A stretch of DNA of 64,000 bases from Nonomuraea aurantiaca (lineage in GTDB: Bacteria > Actinomycetota > Actinomycetes > Streptosporangiales > Streptosporangiaceae): the NCBI RefSeq assembly GCF_020215705.1, contig NZ_JAIWNB010000010.1, positions 124,001 through 188,000 on the forward strand. Reading direction: 5' to 3'. Below, in pieces: positions 17,122 to 27,587 of this stretch. A program made the position numbers and the translations under genes. Within the stretch, counting starts at the first letter, position 1. Every line of letters starts with the position of its first letter. The notes beneath the pieces were generated by a model, which saw nothing but the letters and a program-made list of their open reading frames with translations, made no database searches and had not been told where the DNA came from.

Positions 17122-18069
17122 ATGAGATTGCTGGTCACCGGAGGCGCCGGATACGTGGGCAGCGTCGTCGCGGCGCAGCTCGTCGAGGCGGGCCACGAGG
17201 TGACCGTGCTCGACGACCTGTCGACCGGCCATGAGGACGCGGTGCCCGAGGGGGCGCGGTTCGTCCGCGGGTCCATCACCGAGGCCCACGACGCGCTGGC
17301 GGGCGTGGAGGCGGTGCTGCACTTCGCGGCCAAGTCGCTGGTCGGCGAGTCGGTGGAGAAGCCCGGCCTCTACTGGTCGCACAACCTCGGCGGCACGCTG
17401 GCGCTGCTCGACGCGATGCGGGAGCAGGGCGTGCGCGGGATCGTGTTCTCCTCGACCGCGGCCACGTACGGCGAGCCCGAGCGCTCCCCCATCCTGGAGA
17501 GCGACCCGACGCGGCCCACCAATCCGTACGGAGCCTCGAAGCTGGCCGTCGACACCGCCCTGACCGCCTACGCGGGCCTGCACGGGCTCGGGGCGGTGAG
17601 CCTGCGCTACTTCAACGTGGCCGGCGCGTACGGCCGCTTCCGCGAGCGGCACACCATCGAGACCCATCTCATCCCGAACGTGCTCAAGGTGGCCACCGGC
17701 GAGCGCGAGTCGGTCAGCGTGTTCGGCACCGACTACCCGACTGCCGACGGCACGTGCGTGCGCGACTACGTCCATGTGGCCGATCTGGCGGTCGCCCACC
17801 TGCTGGCGCTGGAGGCGCTCACCCCCGGGGAGCACAAGATCTACAACCTGGGCAGCGGCGCCGGCTTCTCCGTCCAGGAGGTGATCTCGGTCTGCCGCGA
17901 GGTCACCGGCCACGACATCCCCGCCGTCGTCGGGCCACGCCGGGCGGGCGATCCGGCCGTGCTGGTCGCGTCGTCCGAGAAGATCCAGCGCGAACTGGGC
18001 TGGAAGGCCGAGCGCCCCTCCCTCCGGGAGATCGTCTCTGACGCTTGGGCAGCGCTTTCCGGGAAATAG
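17122..18069 (+). CDS. galE: UDP-glucose 4-epimerase
   Basis: NAD-dependent epimerase interconverting UDP-glucose and UDP-galactose. ATG 17122 (MRLLVTGGAGYVGS) is preceded by CAGGAG seven bases upstream. NAD-binding GGAGYVG, the catalytic Ser/Thr in FSSTAATYG, and the YxxxK pair in NPYGASKLAVD are all present; C-terminal substrate region has RRAGDPAVLVASSEKI. 315 aa, slightly shorter than E. coli GalE. A second epimerase-like gene lies at 50357-51343. It sits in an AT-rich promoter region (17090-17115). Confidence 0.92.
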   Translation: MRLLVTGGAGYVGSVVAAQLVEAGHEVTVLDDLSTGHEDAVPEGARFVRGSITEAHDALAGVEAVLHFAAKSLVGESVEKPGLYWSHNLGGTLALLDAMREQGVRGIVFSSTAATYGEPERSPILESDPTRPTNPYGASKLAVDTALTAYAGLHGLGAVSLRYFNVAGAYGRFRERHTIETHLIPNVLKVATGERESVSVFGTDYPTADGTCVRDYVHVADLAVAHLLALEALTPGEHKIYNLGSGAGFSVQEVISVCREVTGHDIPAVVGPRRAGDPAVLVASSEKIQRELGWKAERPSLREIVSDAWAALSGK

Positions 18070-18086
18070 GTATAGGAAGTCCCGAT

Positions 18087-18110
18087 ATGTGCTGTGATAT
18101 CGAAATGTGA
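18087..18110 (+). other. Possible 7-codon leader ORF (MCCDIEM)
   Basis: ATG 18087 follows AGGAAG with a 7-base gap and reads MCCDIEM then TGA. Its last codons overlap the GTG of the following 45-aa peptide (ATGTGA), an arrangement that would allow coupled translation. Very short, so it may be coincidence. Confidence 0.3.
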
Positions 18111-18244
18111 GGAGCTTTTCACCAAGGGTCACGAAGATAGTCTTCGGCGTGCTCGTTGTGCTGGGTAGCCTCGCGGCGGCGGCGGGGGTGCTGTTCGCCA
18201 CCTCCCCGCCGAATCCTGCTGCGCACATCACTATGTGCCCGTAG
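18107..18244 (+). CDS. Very small membrane/secreted peptide
   Basis: 45-codon frame starting at GTG 18107: MRSFSPRVTKIVFGVLVVLG..., i.e. a basic N-terminus, a hydrophobic segment of about 20 residues and a short polar tail ending HITMCP. The charge-hydrophobic-polar layout is that of a signal peptide or single-helix membrane peptide, which is hard to obtain by chance. It follows galE by 37 bases. No ribosome site of its own, but it may be coupled to the tiny upstream frame. Function unknown. Confidence 0.45.
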   Translation: MRSFSPRVTKIVFGVLVVLGSLAAAAGVLFATSPPNPAAHITMCP

Positions 18245-18285
18245 ATGCACAAAAGGGAAATAGGCCGCAAACCGTACATATAACC

Positions 18286-18316
18286 AAAAAGACGCGCGCC
18301 CGGAAACGGACGCGCG
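18286..18316 (-). terminator. Intrinsic terminator of mdh
   Basis: On the minus strand, a CGCGCG-x-CCG stem closed by a four-base loop (arms 18293-18302 and 18307-18316, one mismatch) is followed by a run of five T. It lies 16 bases past the mdh stop. Confidence 0.75.
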
Positions 18317-18331
18317 CCTTGTCGGGATGGA

Positions 18332-19306
<975 letters not shown>

Positions 19307-19360
19307 GGCCTTCCCCTAACTCGCAGGATGAATCATTGACTTTCGGATGCTACCCGTTCG

Positions 19361-21298
<1,938 letters not shown>

Positions 21299-21379
21299 CC
21301 ATCTTCCCCACGTTCAAACAAAGCCCAACGACGCAAACTTTACGACGCTCAGTAAGCTCTCAGGGAACCGTTAACCGTT

Positions 21380-21391
21380 CGTGACGTCACG
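21380..21391. promoter_or_regulatory. GTGACGTCAC palindrome, copy 1
   Basis: Perfect 12-base palindrome CGTGACGTCACG in the divergent region between the kinase gene (start 21298) and the reductase-like gene (start 21502). The ten-base core recurs upstream of the alpha-mannosidase operon (34541-34552). Candidate transcription-factor site. Confidence 0.45.
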
Positions 21392-21501
21392 GTTTGTCGC
21401 CAGGAGCAGTATGGCCACCCGCCATCACCATGATGAGGAGAAACGCCGAATTACCCCAGAATAGGGCGAAACTACGAGAAGCACCGAGGAGGCTCGGGAT
21501 T

Positions 21502-22638
21502 ATGGCCCGTGCGTACGACATCGTGCTGTTCGGCGCGAGCGGCTTCACCGGCGCGCTCACCGCGGCCTACCTCGCCAGGACGGCCGGCTCCGAGGTGCGC
21601 TGGGCACTGGCCGGGCGCGACCGGGCCAAGCTGGAGCGACTCGGCCTCGACGTCCCGATCCTGATCGCCGACGCCACCGACCCCGCCTCGCTGGCCGCGA
21701 TCGCCCGCGCGACCCGCGTCCTCGTCACGACCGTCGGCCCCTACCTCCGGTACGGCGAGCCGCTCGTGGCCGCCTGCGCCGAGGCCGGCACCCATTATCT
21801 GGACCTGACCGGCGAGGCCGAATTCGTGGACCGGATGTACGTCCGCCACCACCGCCAGGCCACCGCCACGGGCGCCAAGCTGGTGCACGCGTGCGGCTTC
21901 GACTCCATCCCCTACGACCTCGGCGTGCTCTTCACGGTCGACCGGCTGCCGGAGCACGTGCCGCTCAGGGTCAGCGGGTTCCTCAGGAGCCACATGCGGG
22001 CATCGGGAGGCACACTGGCCTCCGGGATGACGATCGTCTCGCGCCCCCTGCAGCTCCTGGAGGCGGGAGCCCGGCGGCGCGCGGCCGAGCCGCTGCCTCT
22101 CGGCCGCCGGGTCAGCTCACTGCCCGGCGGCCTGCGCTATGTCGGCGGGTGGGCGCTGCCGATGCCGAGCCTGGACCCGCTGATCGTCGGCCGCTCGGCC
22201 CGCCTGCTCGACCGCTACGGCCCCGACTTCACCTACCGCCAGTACTACGCCGTCAAGACCCTGCCCGCCGCGCTCGCGGTGGCGGCGGGAGCGGGCACGA
22301 TGGCGGCGCTCGCGCAGATCCCCCCGGTACGCGACTGGATGGCGAGCCGCGTCAAGCCGGGCGACGGGCCCACCCCCGAGCAGCGGGCCCGCAACTGGTT
22401 CAAGGTCACCATCCTCGGCGAGGGCGGCGGCCGGCGGGTCGTCACCGAGGTCGCGGGCGGCGACCCCGGTTACGACGAGACGGCCAAGATGCTCGGCGAG
22501 TCGGCGCTCTGCCTGGCCTTCGACGACGTGCCGGAGATCGCGGGCCAGGTCACCACCGCCTCCGCGATGGGCCGCCCGCTGATCGAGCGCCTGCGCCGGG
22601 CGGGCATCACGTTCAGTACGCGAGAGCCCGCGAGGTGA
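21502..22638 (+). CDS. Saccharopine dehydrogenase-like / trans-acting enoyl reductase family protein
   Basis: 378-aa NAD(P)-binding protein. ATG 21502 (MARAYDIVLFGASGFTG) has GAGGAGG nine bases upstream. The N-terminal Rossmann loop GASGFTG and the HYLDLTGEAEFVD and HACGFDSIPYDLG motifs are those of the family that includes mycobacterial Rv2449c and trans-acting enoyl reductases. The family was named from saccharopine dehydrogenase, but true lysine-pathway function is unlikely; reduction of an acyl or lipid-linked intermediate is a better guess. The last 26 bases overlap the convergent deacetylase gene. Confidence 0.85.
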   Translation: MARAYDIVLFGASGFTGALTAAYLARTAGSEVRWALAGRDRAKLERLGLDVPILIADATDPASLAAIARATRVLVTTVGPYLRYGEPLVAACAEAGTHYLDLTGEAEFVDRMYVRHHRQATATGAKLVHACGFDSIPYDLGVLFTVDRLPEHVPLRVSGFLRSHMRASGGTLASGMTIVSRPLQLLEAGARRRAAEPLPLGRRVSSLPGGLRYVGGWALPMPSLDPLIVGRSARLLDRYGPDFTYRQYYAVKTLPAALAVAAGAGTMAALAQIPPVRDWMASRVKPGDGPTPEQRARNWFKVTILGEGGGRRVVTEVAGGDPGYDETAKMLGESALCLAFDDVPEIAGQVTTASAMGRPLIERLRRAGITFSTREPAR

Positions 22639-23650
22639 AGGACGTCCGCAGGAACGGATTCTTGAACTTGGGGAAGGCCACGGTCAACGGATCGCCGTCC
22701 GAGGTGTAGCGCATGTCCGGGTTGTTCTTCAGCCAGTCGAGCCAGGCCACCGAACAGAACTGCTTGCAGTCACCCTTCTTGTCCATGGCCCTGATGCGCG
22801 GGATGCCCAGCGGGTCGAAGGACTTGCTGAACGGCGCGGGCGCGGGCGTGTAACCGGCCAGGAAGACTCCCTTGTGGTCATAGGTGACGTCGCCGAGCTT
22901 GCCGTGCATGGCCCACTTCTTGTTGTGCGGCTGGTTGCCGTACGGCAGAGCCAGGGTCACCGGCTTGACGAAGGCCAGGGAGCTGATCATCGTCTGGACG
23001 GTCGCGATCTGCTCCTCGACCTCCTTCTGCGACCGGCCCCGCAGGTTGATGTGGTCGCGGGTGTGGTTGCCGATGTCGAATCCGTTGTCCTTGAGCCAGA
23101 GCAGCATCTGGGCCTGCTCGTCGCGCACGGTCTTGCCGAACATGTCGCGCGTGACGTACATCGTGGCCACCGGCCGGAAGCCGGGATTCTTCGCCGCCAC
23201 GTCACGCAGGATGCCGATGGCGGTGTCCGGCGCCAGGTTGCCCATCTCGTCCAGCGTCAGCTGGGACGGCGAGGAGTCGTCGAAGGTCAGCACGACCGCG
23301 TGCTTGCCCGCCGGGATGTCGATCTTGCCGGTGACGTACTCGGCGGCGGTGATCGGCACGTACCCGTCCTTGACCAGCCGCTCGAGGTCTCCCCTGAACT
23401 GCTCGGGGGTCCGGTCGTCGGTGGTCGCCGGGTTCTTGATCACCCGGTGGAACATCAGCACCGGGATCTGCCCCAGCTCGTTGGCCTTCACCTTGGCGGC
23501 CAGCGCCAGCTGGGCGGCCTTGGCCTGCTTCAGCTTGGCCGCCGTGTTGGCCGCGGTGTTCACCGGCCGGGCGGCCGGCTCCGAGCCACAGCCGCACACG
23601 ACCGCCGTGACCGCGATCAGCCCCACCCCACTCAAAAGACGCAATCGCAT
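22613..23650 (-). CDS. Polysaccharide deacetylase family lipoprotein
   Basis: Surface-anchored NodB-fold deacetylase, probably acting on cell-wall or exopolysaccharide N-acetyl groups. ATG 23650 (MRLRLLSGVGLIAV) follows a G-rich ribosome site; the signal ends in a VCGC lipobox. Motif 1 TFDDSS (metal Asp) and motif 2 HTRDH (NHTRDHINL) are present, with an extra N-terminal region about 55-110 containing IPVLMFHRV, as in YadE/PgaB-like members. C-terminal ALPYGNQPHNK corresponds to the family RPPYG motif. About 345 aa. Convergent with and overlapping the reductase gene. Confidence 0.88.
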   Translation of the reverse strand: MRLRLLSGVGLIAVTAVVCGCGSEPAARPVNTAANTAAKLKQAKAAQLALAAKVKANELGQIPVLMFHRVIKNPATTDDRTPEQFRGDLERLVKDGYVPITAAEYVTGKIDIPAGKHAVVLTFDDSSPSQLTLDEMGNLAPDTAIGILRDVAAKNPGFRPVATMYVTRDMFGKTVRDEQAQMLLWLKDNGFDIGNHTRDHINLRGRSQKEVEEQIATVQTMISSLAFVKPVTLALPYGNQPHNKKWAMHGKLGDVTYDHKGVFLAGYTPAPAPFSKSFDPLGIPRIRAMDKKGDCKQFCSVAWLDWLKNNPDMRYTSDGDPLTVAFPKFKNPFLRTSFTSRALAY

Positions 23651-23743
23651 CCGAACCCCCTGGGCCACCTATGACTCTTACCAGGGACTCTTACCCATCT
23701 GATCAACTCCGTCACGCTCTGTGAGGGCCAAGAGATGTTCTAG

Positions 23744-23772
23744 AGAAAACGGAAGAGCCGCCCGAAGGCGGC
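23744..23772 (-). terminator. Intrinsic terminator after DUF3017 gene
   Basis: Minus-strand hairpin GCCGCC-TTCG-GGCGGC (23757-23772) with a stable UUCG loop, followed by a T-rich tract (bases 23744-23755), about 30 bases downstream of the DUF3017 stop. Confidence 0.7.
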
Positions 23773-23802
23773 CCTGCGTCGATCGGGTTGGTGGAGGTGG
23801 GG

Positions 23803-24093
23803 TCACCGGGCCAAAAGGGACATGATCATTCCCTTGAGCTCGTCGTTCGCCAAGATCAGCGAGGTGAGGACGAGCACGAATCCGAACACCCCGAGCGTGA
23901 TGACGTCCGTCCTCTTGCTGCGTACGGCGAGCCCGTCGTACCCGGCGAAACGGAGCGCGGCGGCCACCATGACGGCGGCGCCCAGCGCGAACCCGCCCCA
24001 CCGCGGGTCCACGAGGAAAACCAGCGCAACGCCGACGACCGCACCCGCCAGAACCAGCGGGTACGGCCCCCAACTCTCTCCAGAACGACTCAA
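23803..24093 (-). CDS. DUF3017 small membrane protein
   Basis: 96-aa protein with three hydrophobic segments (PYPLVLAGAVVGVALVFLV, FALGAAVMVAAALRFAG, VITLGVFGFVLVLTSLIL). Sequence and size match DUF3017, which in Streptomyces sits next to folD and near mdh. Here folD lies 10 kb away at 33623, so the usual folD-DUF3017 pair is split. Start is a TTG at 24093 (MSRSGESWGP) with a weak AGG upstream; the 75-base duplicated sequence begins at the same point. Function unknown. Confidence 0.8.
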   Translation of the reverse strand: MSRSGESWGPYPLVLAGAVVGVALVFLVDPRWGGFALGAAVMVAAALRFAGYDGLAVRSKRTDVITLGVFGFVLVLTSLILANDELKGMIMSLLAR

Positions 24094-24245
24094 CGTGCCT
24101 GCTTACGGACGCAATCACTGCGCGTCTCCGCTGGCATCGTGCCTCGCTCTCTCCGGTCCAGGCTCATCGCGCCCGCTTGTGGTCGCATTCGCTGCGGACC
24201 TCCGTTGGCATCGTGGCCTCGCTCTCTCCGGTCCAGGCTCATCGC
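24093..24245. repeat. Degenerate tandem repeat of about 75 bp at the citrate synthase 3' end
   Basis: Two head-to-tail copies, about 24094-24170 and 24171-24245. The last 44-45 bases (from TCCGCTGGCATCGT / TCCGTTGGCATCGT onward, through CTCGCTCTCTCCGGTCCAGG) are nearly identical with one indel; the first 30 bases are more diverged. The second copy runs to the citrate synthase stop codon region (24239-24245). Confidence 0.75.
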
Positions 24246-25360
24246 TCCTCGATCGGCTTCCACTTCTGGTCACGCTCACCGATGTACTCACTGTCGGGGC
24301 GGATCAGTCTGTTGTCGGCATGCTGCTCGATCACGTGCGCCGTCCATCCGGACATGCGGCTGATCGAGAAGACCGGGGTGAACAGGTCCGTCGGAATGCC
24401 GAGATAGTGATAGACCGATGCCGCGTAGAAGTCGACATTCGGATAGAGGCCCTTCATCTCGAAGACGACCTCCTCCATCTCCTTGGACATCCGATAATAG
24501 GTGTCGTCGCCGGTGGATTCGGCGAGTTCCTCCGACATCCTGCGCAGATGCGTGGCCCGCGGGTCCTCGGTCTTGTAGACGCGGTGGCCGAAGCCCATGA
24601 TCTTCTCGCCGGCGGCCAGCTTCTCGCGTACGGCCTGCGCCACCCCGGTGGGCGAGATCGATTCGAGGGTCTTCATGACCTGCTCGTTCGCGCCGCCGTG
24701 CAGGGGGCCCTTGAGCGTCCCGATGGCGGCGACGATGGCCGAGTGCATGTCCGACAGGGTCGCGGCGCAGACGCGGGCGGCGAACGTCGAGGCGTTCATG
24801 GTGTGGTCGGCGTGCAGCACCAGACAGGTGTCGAAGATCTCGACCTCGCGCCGGGCCGGAACGCGTCCGGTGACCTGCAGGAGGAAGTTCGCCGCGATGC
24901 TCATCGCCGGGTCGGGCTCCGGGACCTCGGCGCCGTTGCGGGCGGCGTGGTAGCGGGCGACCAGCAGAGGCTGCTGCGCGGTCAGGCGGGCGGCCTTGCG
25001 CAGGTTCGCGTCGGGGGCGATGGAGTCCTTGTCCGGGTCGTCCGCCCCGGAGAGGGAGACCAGCGAGCGCAGGGCCTCCATCGGTTTCTGCTTCTCGGCG
25101 ATCTCCGAGATGTTCGCGGAGACGAGGGCGCCGAGCTCGCGGCCCCGCACCAGCTCCTCGCCGTACCTGTTCAACTCATCCCGATTGGGAAGCTTGCCGC
25201 ACTGCAGCAGGTGAGCGGTCTCTTCGAACGTCGCGCGGCCGGCCAGATCGTGGATGTCGTATCCGCGATAGAAGAGACGACCGGCCTTCCCGTCAATGTC
25301 GCTGAGCGCTGTCGACGCGGCTACGACATCGGCCAGGCCTTTCGTGGGCTTGTCCGCCAT
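24239..25360 (-). CDS. gltA: Citrate synthase
   Basis: Condenses oxaloacetate and acetyl-CoA at the entry of the TCA cycle. ATG 25360 (MADKPTKGLADVV) has GGAGG eight bases upstream; in-frame sequence further upstream to 25441 is not needed. 373 aa, the short form found in many Gram-positives. Catalytic histidines lie in GPLHGGANE and GFGHRVYK, the aspartate in YPNVDFYAASVYH. A 2-methylcitrate synthase activity cannot be excluded from sequence, but no prpB/prpD genes are near. Mdh and SucCD are encoded in the same window. Confidence 0.93.
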   Translation of the reverse strand: MADKPTKGLADVVAASTALSDIDGKAGRLFYRGYDIHDLAGRATFEETAHLLQCGKLPNRDELNRYGEELVRGRELGALVSANISEIAEKQKPMEALRSLVSLSGADDPDKDSIAPDANLRKAARLTAQQPLLVARYHAARNGAEVPEPDPAMSIAANFLLQVTGRVPARREVEIFDTCLVLHADHTMNASTFAARVCAATLSDMHSAIVAAIGTLKGPLHGGANEQVMKTLESISPTGVAQAVREKLAAGEKIMGFGHRVYKTEDPRATHLRRMSEELAESTGDDTYYRMSKEMEEVVFEMKGLYPNVDFYAASVYHYLGIPTDLFTPVFSISRMSGWTAHVIEQHADNRLIRPDSEYIGERDQKWKPIEER

Positions 25361-25541
25361 GAGTGTTTCCTCCGCATATCTCCGCCCGAAGTCTACCCGT
25401 GAGCAGGCAAAACCGTCCGCGAAGGTCCAGACCAATTTCATGCTGGATTCTCCTTATGGCAAAGGCGATTCCGCATCCCCTCGTTTGGGTAAGCCGGAGC
25501 TGTAGTAATAGTTACGGCGGGCTACCTGGGGAGGAACTGCC

Positions 25542-26192
25542 GTGGAGGGGCCGTTCATACGCATCGAGGACACCGGCGAGGTGGTCCCGTTGCGCCCCGA
25601 GATCACAACGGTAGGGAGGGGCCGGGGCGCGGACATCCGGCTGACCGACCCGAGTGTGTCTCGACTCCATGCCGAGTTCGTCAGGCGAGGACCCTACCTG
25701 TACGTCGTTGATCTGGGCCTGTCCCGCAACGGCACACGGGTGAACGGCAGGCCGATCGCCCGGAGGGTGCTTGACGACGGCGACGTCGTCTCCTTCGGGG
25801 CGGCGCGCGGTCGCATCGGCGGAGTCCCCCGCGAGGACTTCACCCCCGAGGTCGAACTGCGCAGGGCCGCTGCGCCCGAGCTGACCAGGCGCGAGGTCGA
25901 TGTGCTGACCTCGCTCTGCAGGCCGGCGCTGTCGGATGAGGCGTTCGTCGCCCCGGCGACCGCACGTGAGATCGCCGACGACCTGGTCGTGACCGAAGCC
26001 GCGGTCAAGCAACACCTGCTGCGGCTGTACCAGAAGTTCCGGATTCCCGAGGGCACCAACCGGCGCACGCGGCTGGCCAACGAGGTCGTCGCGCTGGGCC
26101 TGGTGCGCCCGACCCCCGTGGTGCCACCACAACGGTCGGGGACGCCGGCCGAGCAACAGCAACCGACGGCGGCCGGACGCAGGGCTTCATAG
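25542..26192 (+). CDS. FHA domain protein with C-terminal helix-turn-helix
   Basis: 216-aa putative phospho-dependent regulator. GTG 25542 follows GGGGAGG seven bases upstream. Residues 1-95 form an FHA domain: TTVGRGRGADIRLTDPSVSRLHAEF and LSRNGTRVNGRPI carry the Arg, Ser and Asn residues that bind phosphothreonine. Residues about 112-190 (ELTRREVDVL ... ATAREIADDL ... EAAVKQHLLRLYQKF) look like a LuxR/sigma-4-type helix-turn-helix. The tail is Pro/Gln-rich. Likely couples Ser/Thr kinase signalling to DNA binding; the kinase at 19361-21298 is a nearby candidate partner, but this is inference. Confidence 0.82.
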   Translation: MEGPFIRIEDTGEVVPLRPEITTVGRGRGADIRLTDPSVSRLHAEFVRRGPYLYVVDLGLSRNGTRVNGRPIARRVLDDGDVVSFGAARGRIGGVPREDFTPEVELRRAAAPELTRREVDVLTSLCRPALSDEAFVAPATAREIADDLVVTEAAVKQHLLRLYQKFRIPEGTNRRTRLANEVVALGLVRPTPVVPPQRSGTPAEQQQPTAAGRRAS

Positions 26193-26212
26193 GTGCGGAC
26201 CCCGCTACCTGT

Positions 26213-26235
26213 GGTGGGCCGCTGAGCGTGGCCCA
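26213..26235. terminator. Hairpin between convergent FHA and anmK genes
   Basis: GTGGGCC (26213-26219) and GGCCCAC (26229-26235) form a 7-bp stem with a 9-base loop, exactly between the stop codons of two convergent genes. No U-tract. Confidence 0.5.
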
Positions 26236-27336
26236 CTAGAGGAAACGGATCGCGACCGGTGCCACGGCGAGGGGTTCCGGGAGCGCGAGCGGACCGGAGC
26301 CCGGCGTCACCGTGCCCAGGACACGCGCCCCTGAGGCGCCCGTGCAACTGGGCACGGTCGACGGCAGGCCGTGCGCGGTGAGCCAGCCGAACAACGAGAA
26401 GGCGATCGCCTCCTTCGCGTCGGCGGGCACGCCGAGCTCGTCGCTGGTCACGAGTCGCGTCCCCGGCACGCGTGCGCGCAGCATGCCCATGAGCGTGGGA
26501 TTGCGCACACCGCCGCCGGAGACGATCACGGTGTCGAGCCCGTGCCGCCGGATCTCGGCCGCCACGGTCTCCGCGGTGAGTGCGGTCAGCGTGGCGACGA
26601 GGTCGGCCTGCGGGAGGTCCGCCTTGACGTACCCGGGCGTGAAGAGCTCTTTACCGGTGGACTTCGGCGGCTCCTTCGCGTAGTACGGCTCGGCGAGCAG
26701 CTCCGCCAGCAGCGCCGCGTCGACCGTCCCGGCCGCGCCGAGCACCCCGTCCTTGTCGTACGGGGGCGCGGCGGCGTCGATGAGCGCGCACGCGGGGCCG
26801 GTGTCGTAGGCGATGGCCGGCTCCCGCACGGTCAGGTTGGCGATCCCGCCCAGGTTCAACGCCCCGGTACGCCCCGGCAGCCCGGCCATGAGCAGCAGGT
26901 CGAGGTAGGAGACGAGCGGCGCCCCCTGCCCGCCCGCGGCCACGTCACGCACCCGCACATCCGAAACCACGGGCAGCCCGGTGCGCTCGGCGATCCAGGC
27001 GGGCTGGCCCAGCTGCAGGGTGCCGAGCACCCGGCCGCCCTCCACCCAGTGGAAGAGCGTCTGCCCGTGGGAGCAGATCAGGTCGGCCGCCAGCCCCTCC
27101 GCCGCCGCCTCGGCGAACGCCTGGCCGATGAGCGTGTCCAGGGCGCAGACCTCGCCCAGGTCGATCCGGCTGGGGGGCAGCGCGGCCACGATACGGGCTC
27201 TCAGACGGGGGTCGTACGGCCGCTCGCCGGTGTGGACCAGCGTGCCGGTCAGCACGCCGCCGTCCAGCGACCAGTCCACGACCGCACTGTCTATCCCATC
27301 GTGGGATGTACCCGAGATGAGGCCGAGAACCCGCAT
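26236..27336 (-). CDS. anmK: Anhydro-N-acetylmuramic acid kinase
   Basis: Phosphorylates 1,6-anhydro-MurNAc released from peptidoglycan, giving MurNAc-6-phosphate for recycling. 366 aa from ATG 27336 (MRVLGLISGTSHDGID), with AAGGAG four bases upstream; a GTG one codon earlier is less likely. The SGTSHDGID phosphate loop and VVSGGGVRNPTLM are AnmK signatures. Part of a cell-wall sugar group with the GH3 hexosaminidase and RpiR regulator downstream in the window; no murQ etherase gene was seen here. Its leader region is made of four tandem units of the intergenic repeat (27345-27576). Confidence 0.92.
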   Translation of the reverse strand: MRVLGLISGTSHDGIDSAVVDWSLDGGVLTGTLVHTGERPYDPRLRARIVAALPPSRIDLGEVCALDTLIGQAFAEAAAEGLAADLICSHGQTLFHWVEGGRVLGTLQLGQPAWIAERTGLPVVSDVRVRDVAAGGQGAPLVSYLDLLLMAGLPGRTGALNLGGIANLTVREPAIAYDTGPACALIDAAAPPYDKDGVLGAAGTVDAALLAELLAEPYYAKEPPKSTGKELFTPGYVKADLPQADLVATLTALTAETVAAEIRRHGLDTVIVSGGGVRNPTLMGMLRARVPGTRLVTSDELGVPADAKEAIAFSLFGWLTAHGLPSTVPSCTGASGARVLGTVTPGSGPLALPEPLAVAPVAIRFL

Positions 27337-27344
27337 CACGCTCC

Positions 27345-27576
27345 TTCTCCTCCACTGTCCCTCGTGGGACCCTTAGCCACGACGGGCCGTCTCTTCCGCT
27401 CCCGCGGCGGGGGACCCCAGCCACGACAGACCGTCTTCCTCTTCCCCCGGAGGGGGTGTCCCTTCCGAGGGACACGGACCGCCTTCTTCCTCTTCCCCCG
27501 GAGGGGCTATCCCTCCCAAGGGACACCAGCCACCACGGACCGTCACAGAGATCGAGACGGTCGCGTGACGAACCAC
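27345..27576 (-). repeat. Intergenic tandem repeat family, locus A (4 units)
   Basis: Minus-strand array between the GHL10 gene stop (27588) and the anmK start. Terminal dyad GACCGTC...GACGGTC at about 27538-27560, then unit starts at 27544, 27483, 27435 and 27391 (spacing 61, 48, 44). Units open with GACGGTCCGTGGTGG-like sequence and two carry a CCCCTCCGGGGG hairpin followed by AAGAGGAAG. Same family as 31612-31850 and 43853-44006. Confidence 0.8.
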
Positions 27577-27587
27577 CGGGGAATCCG

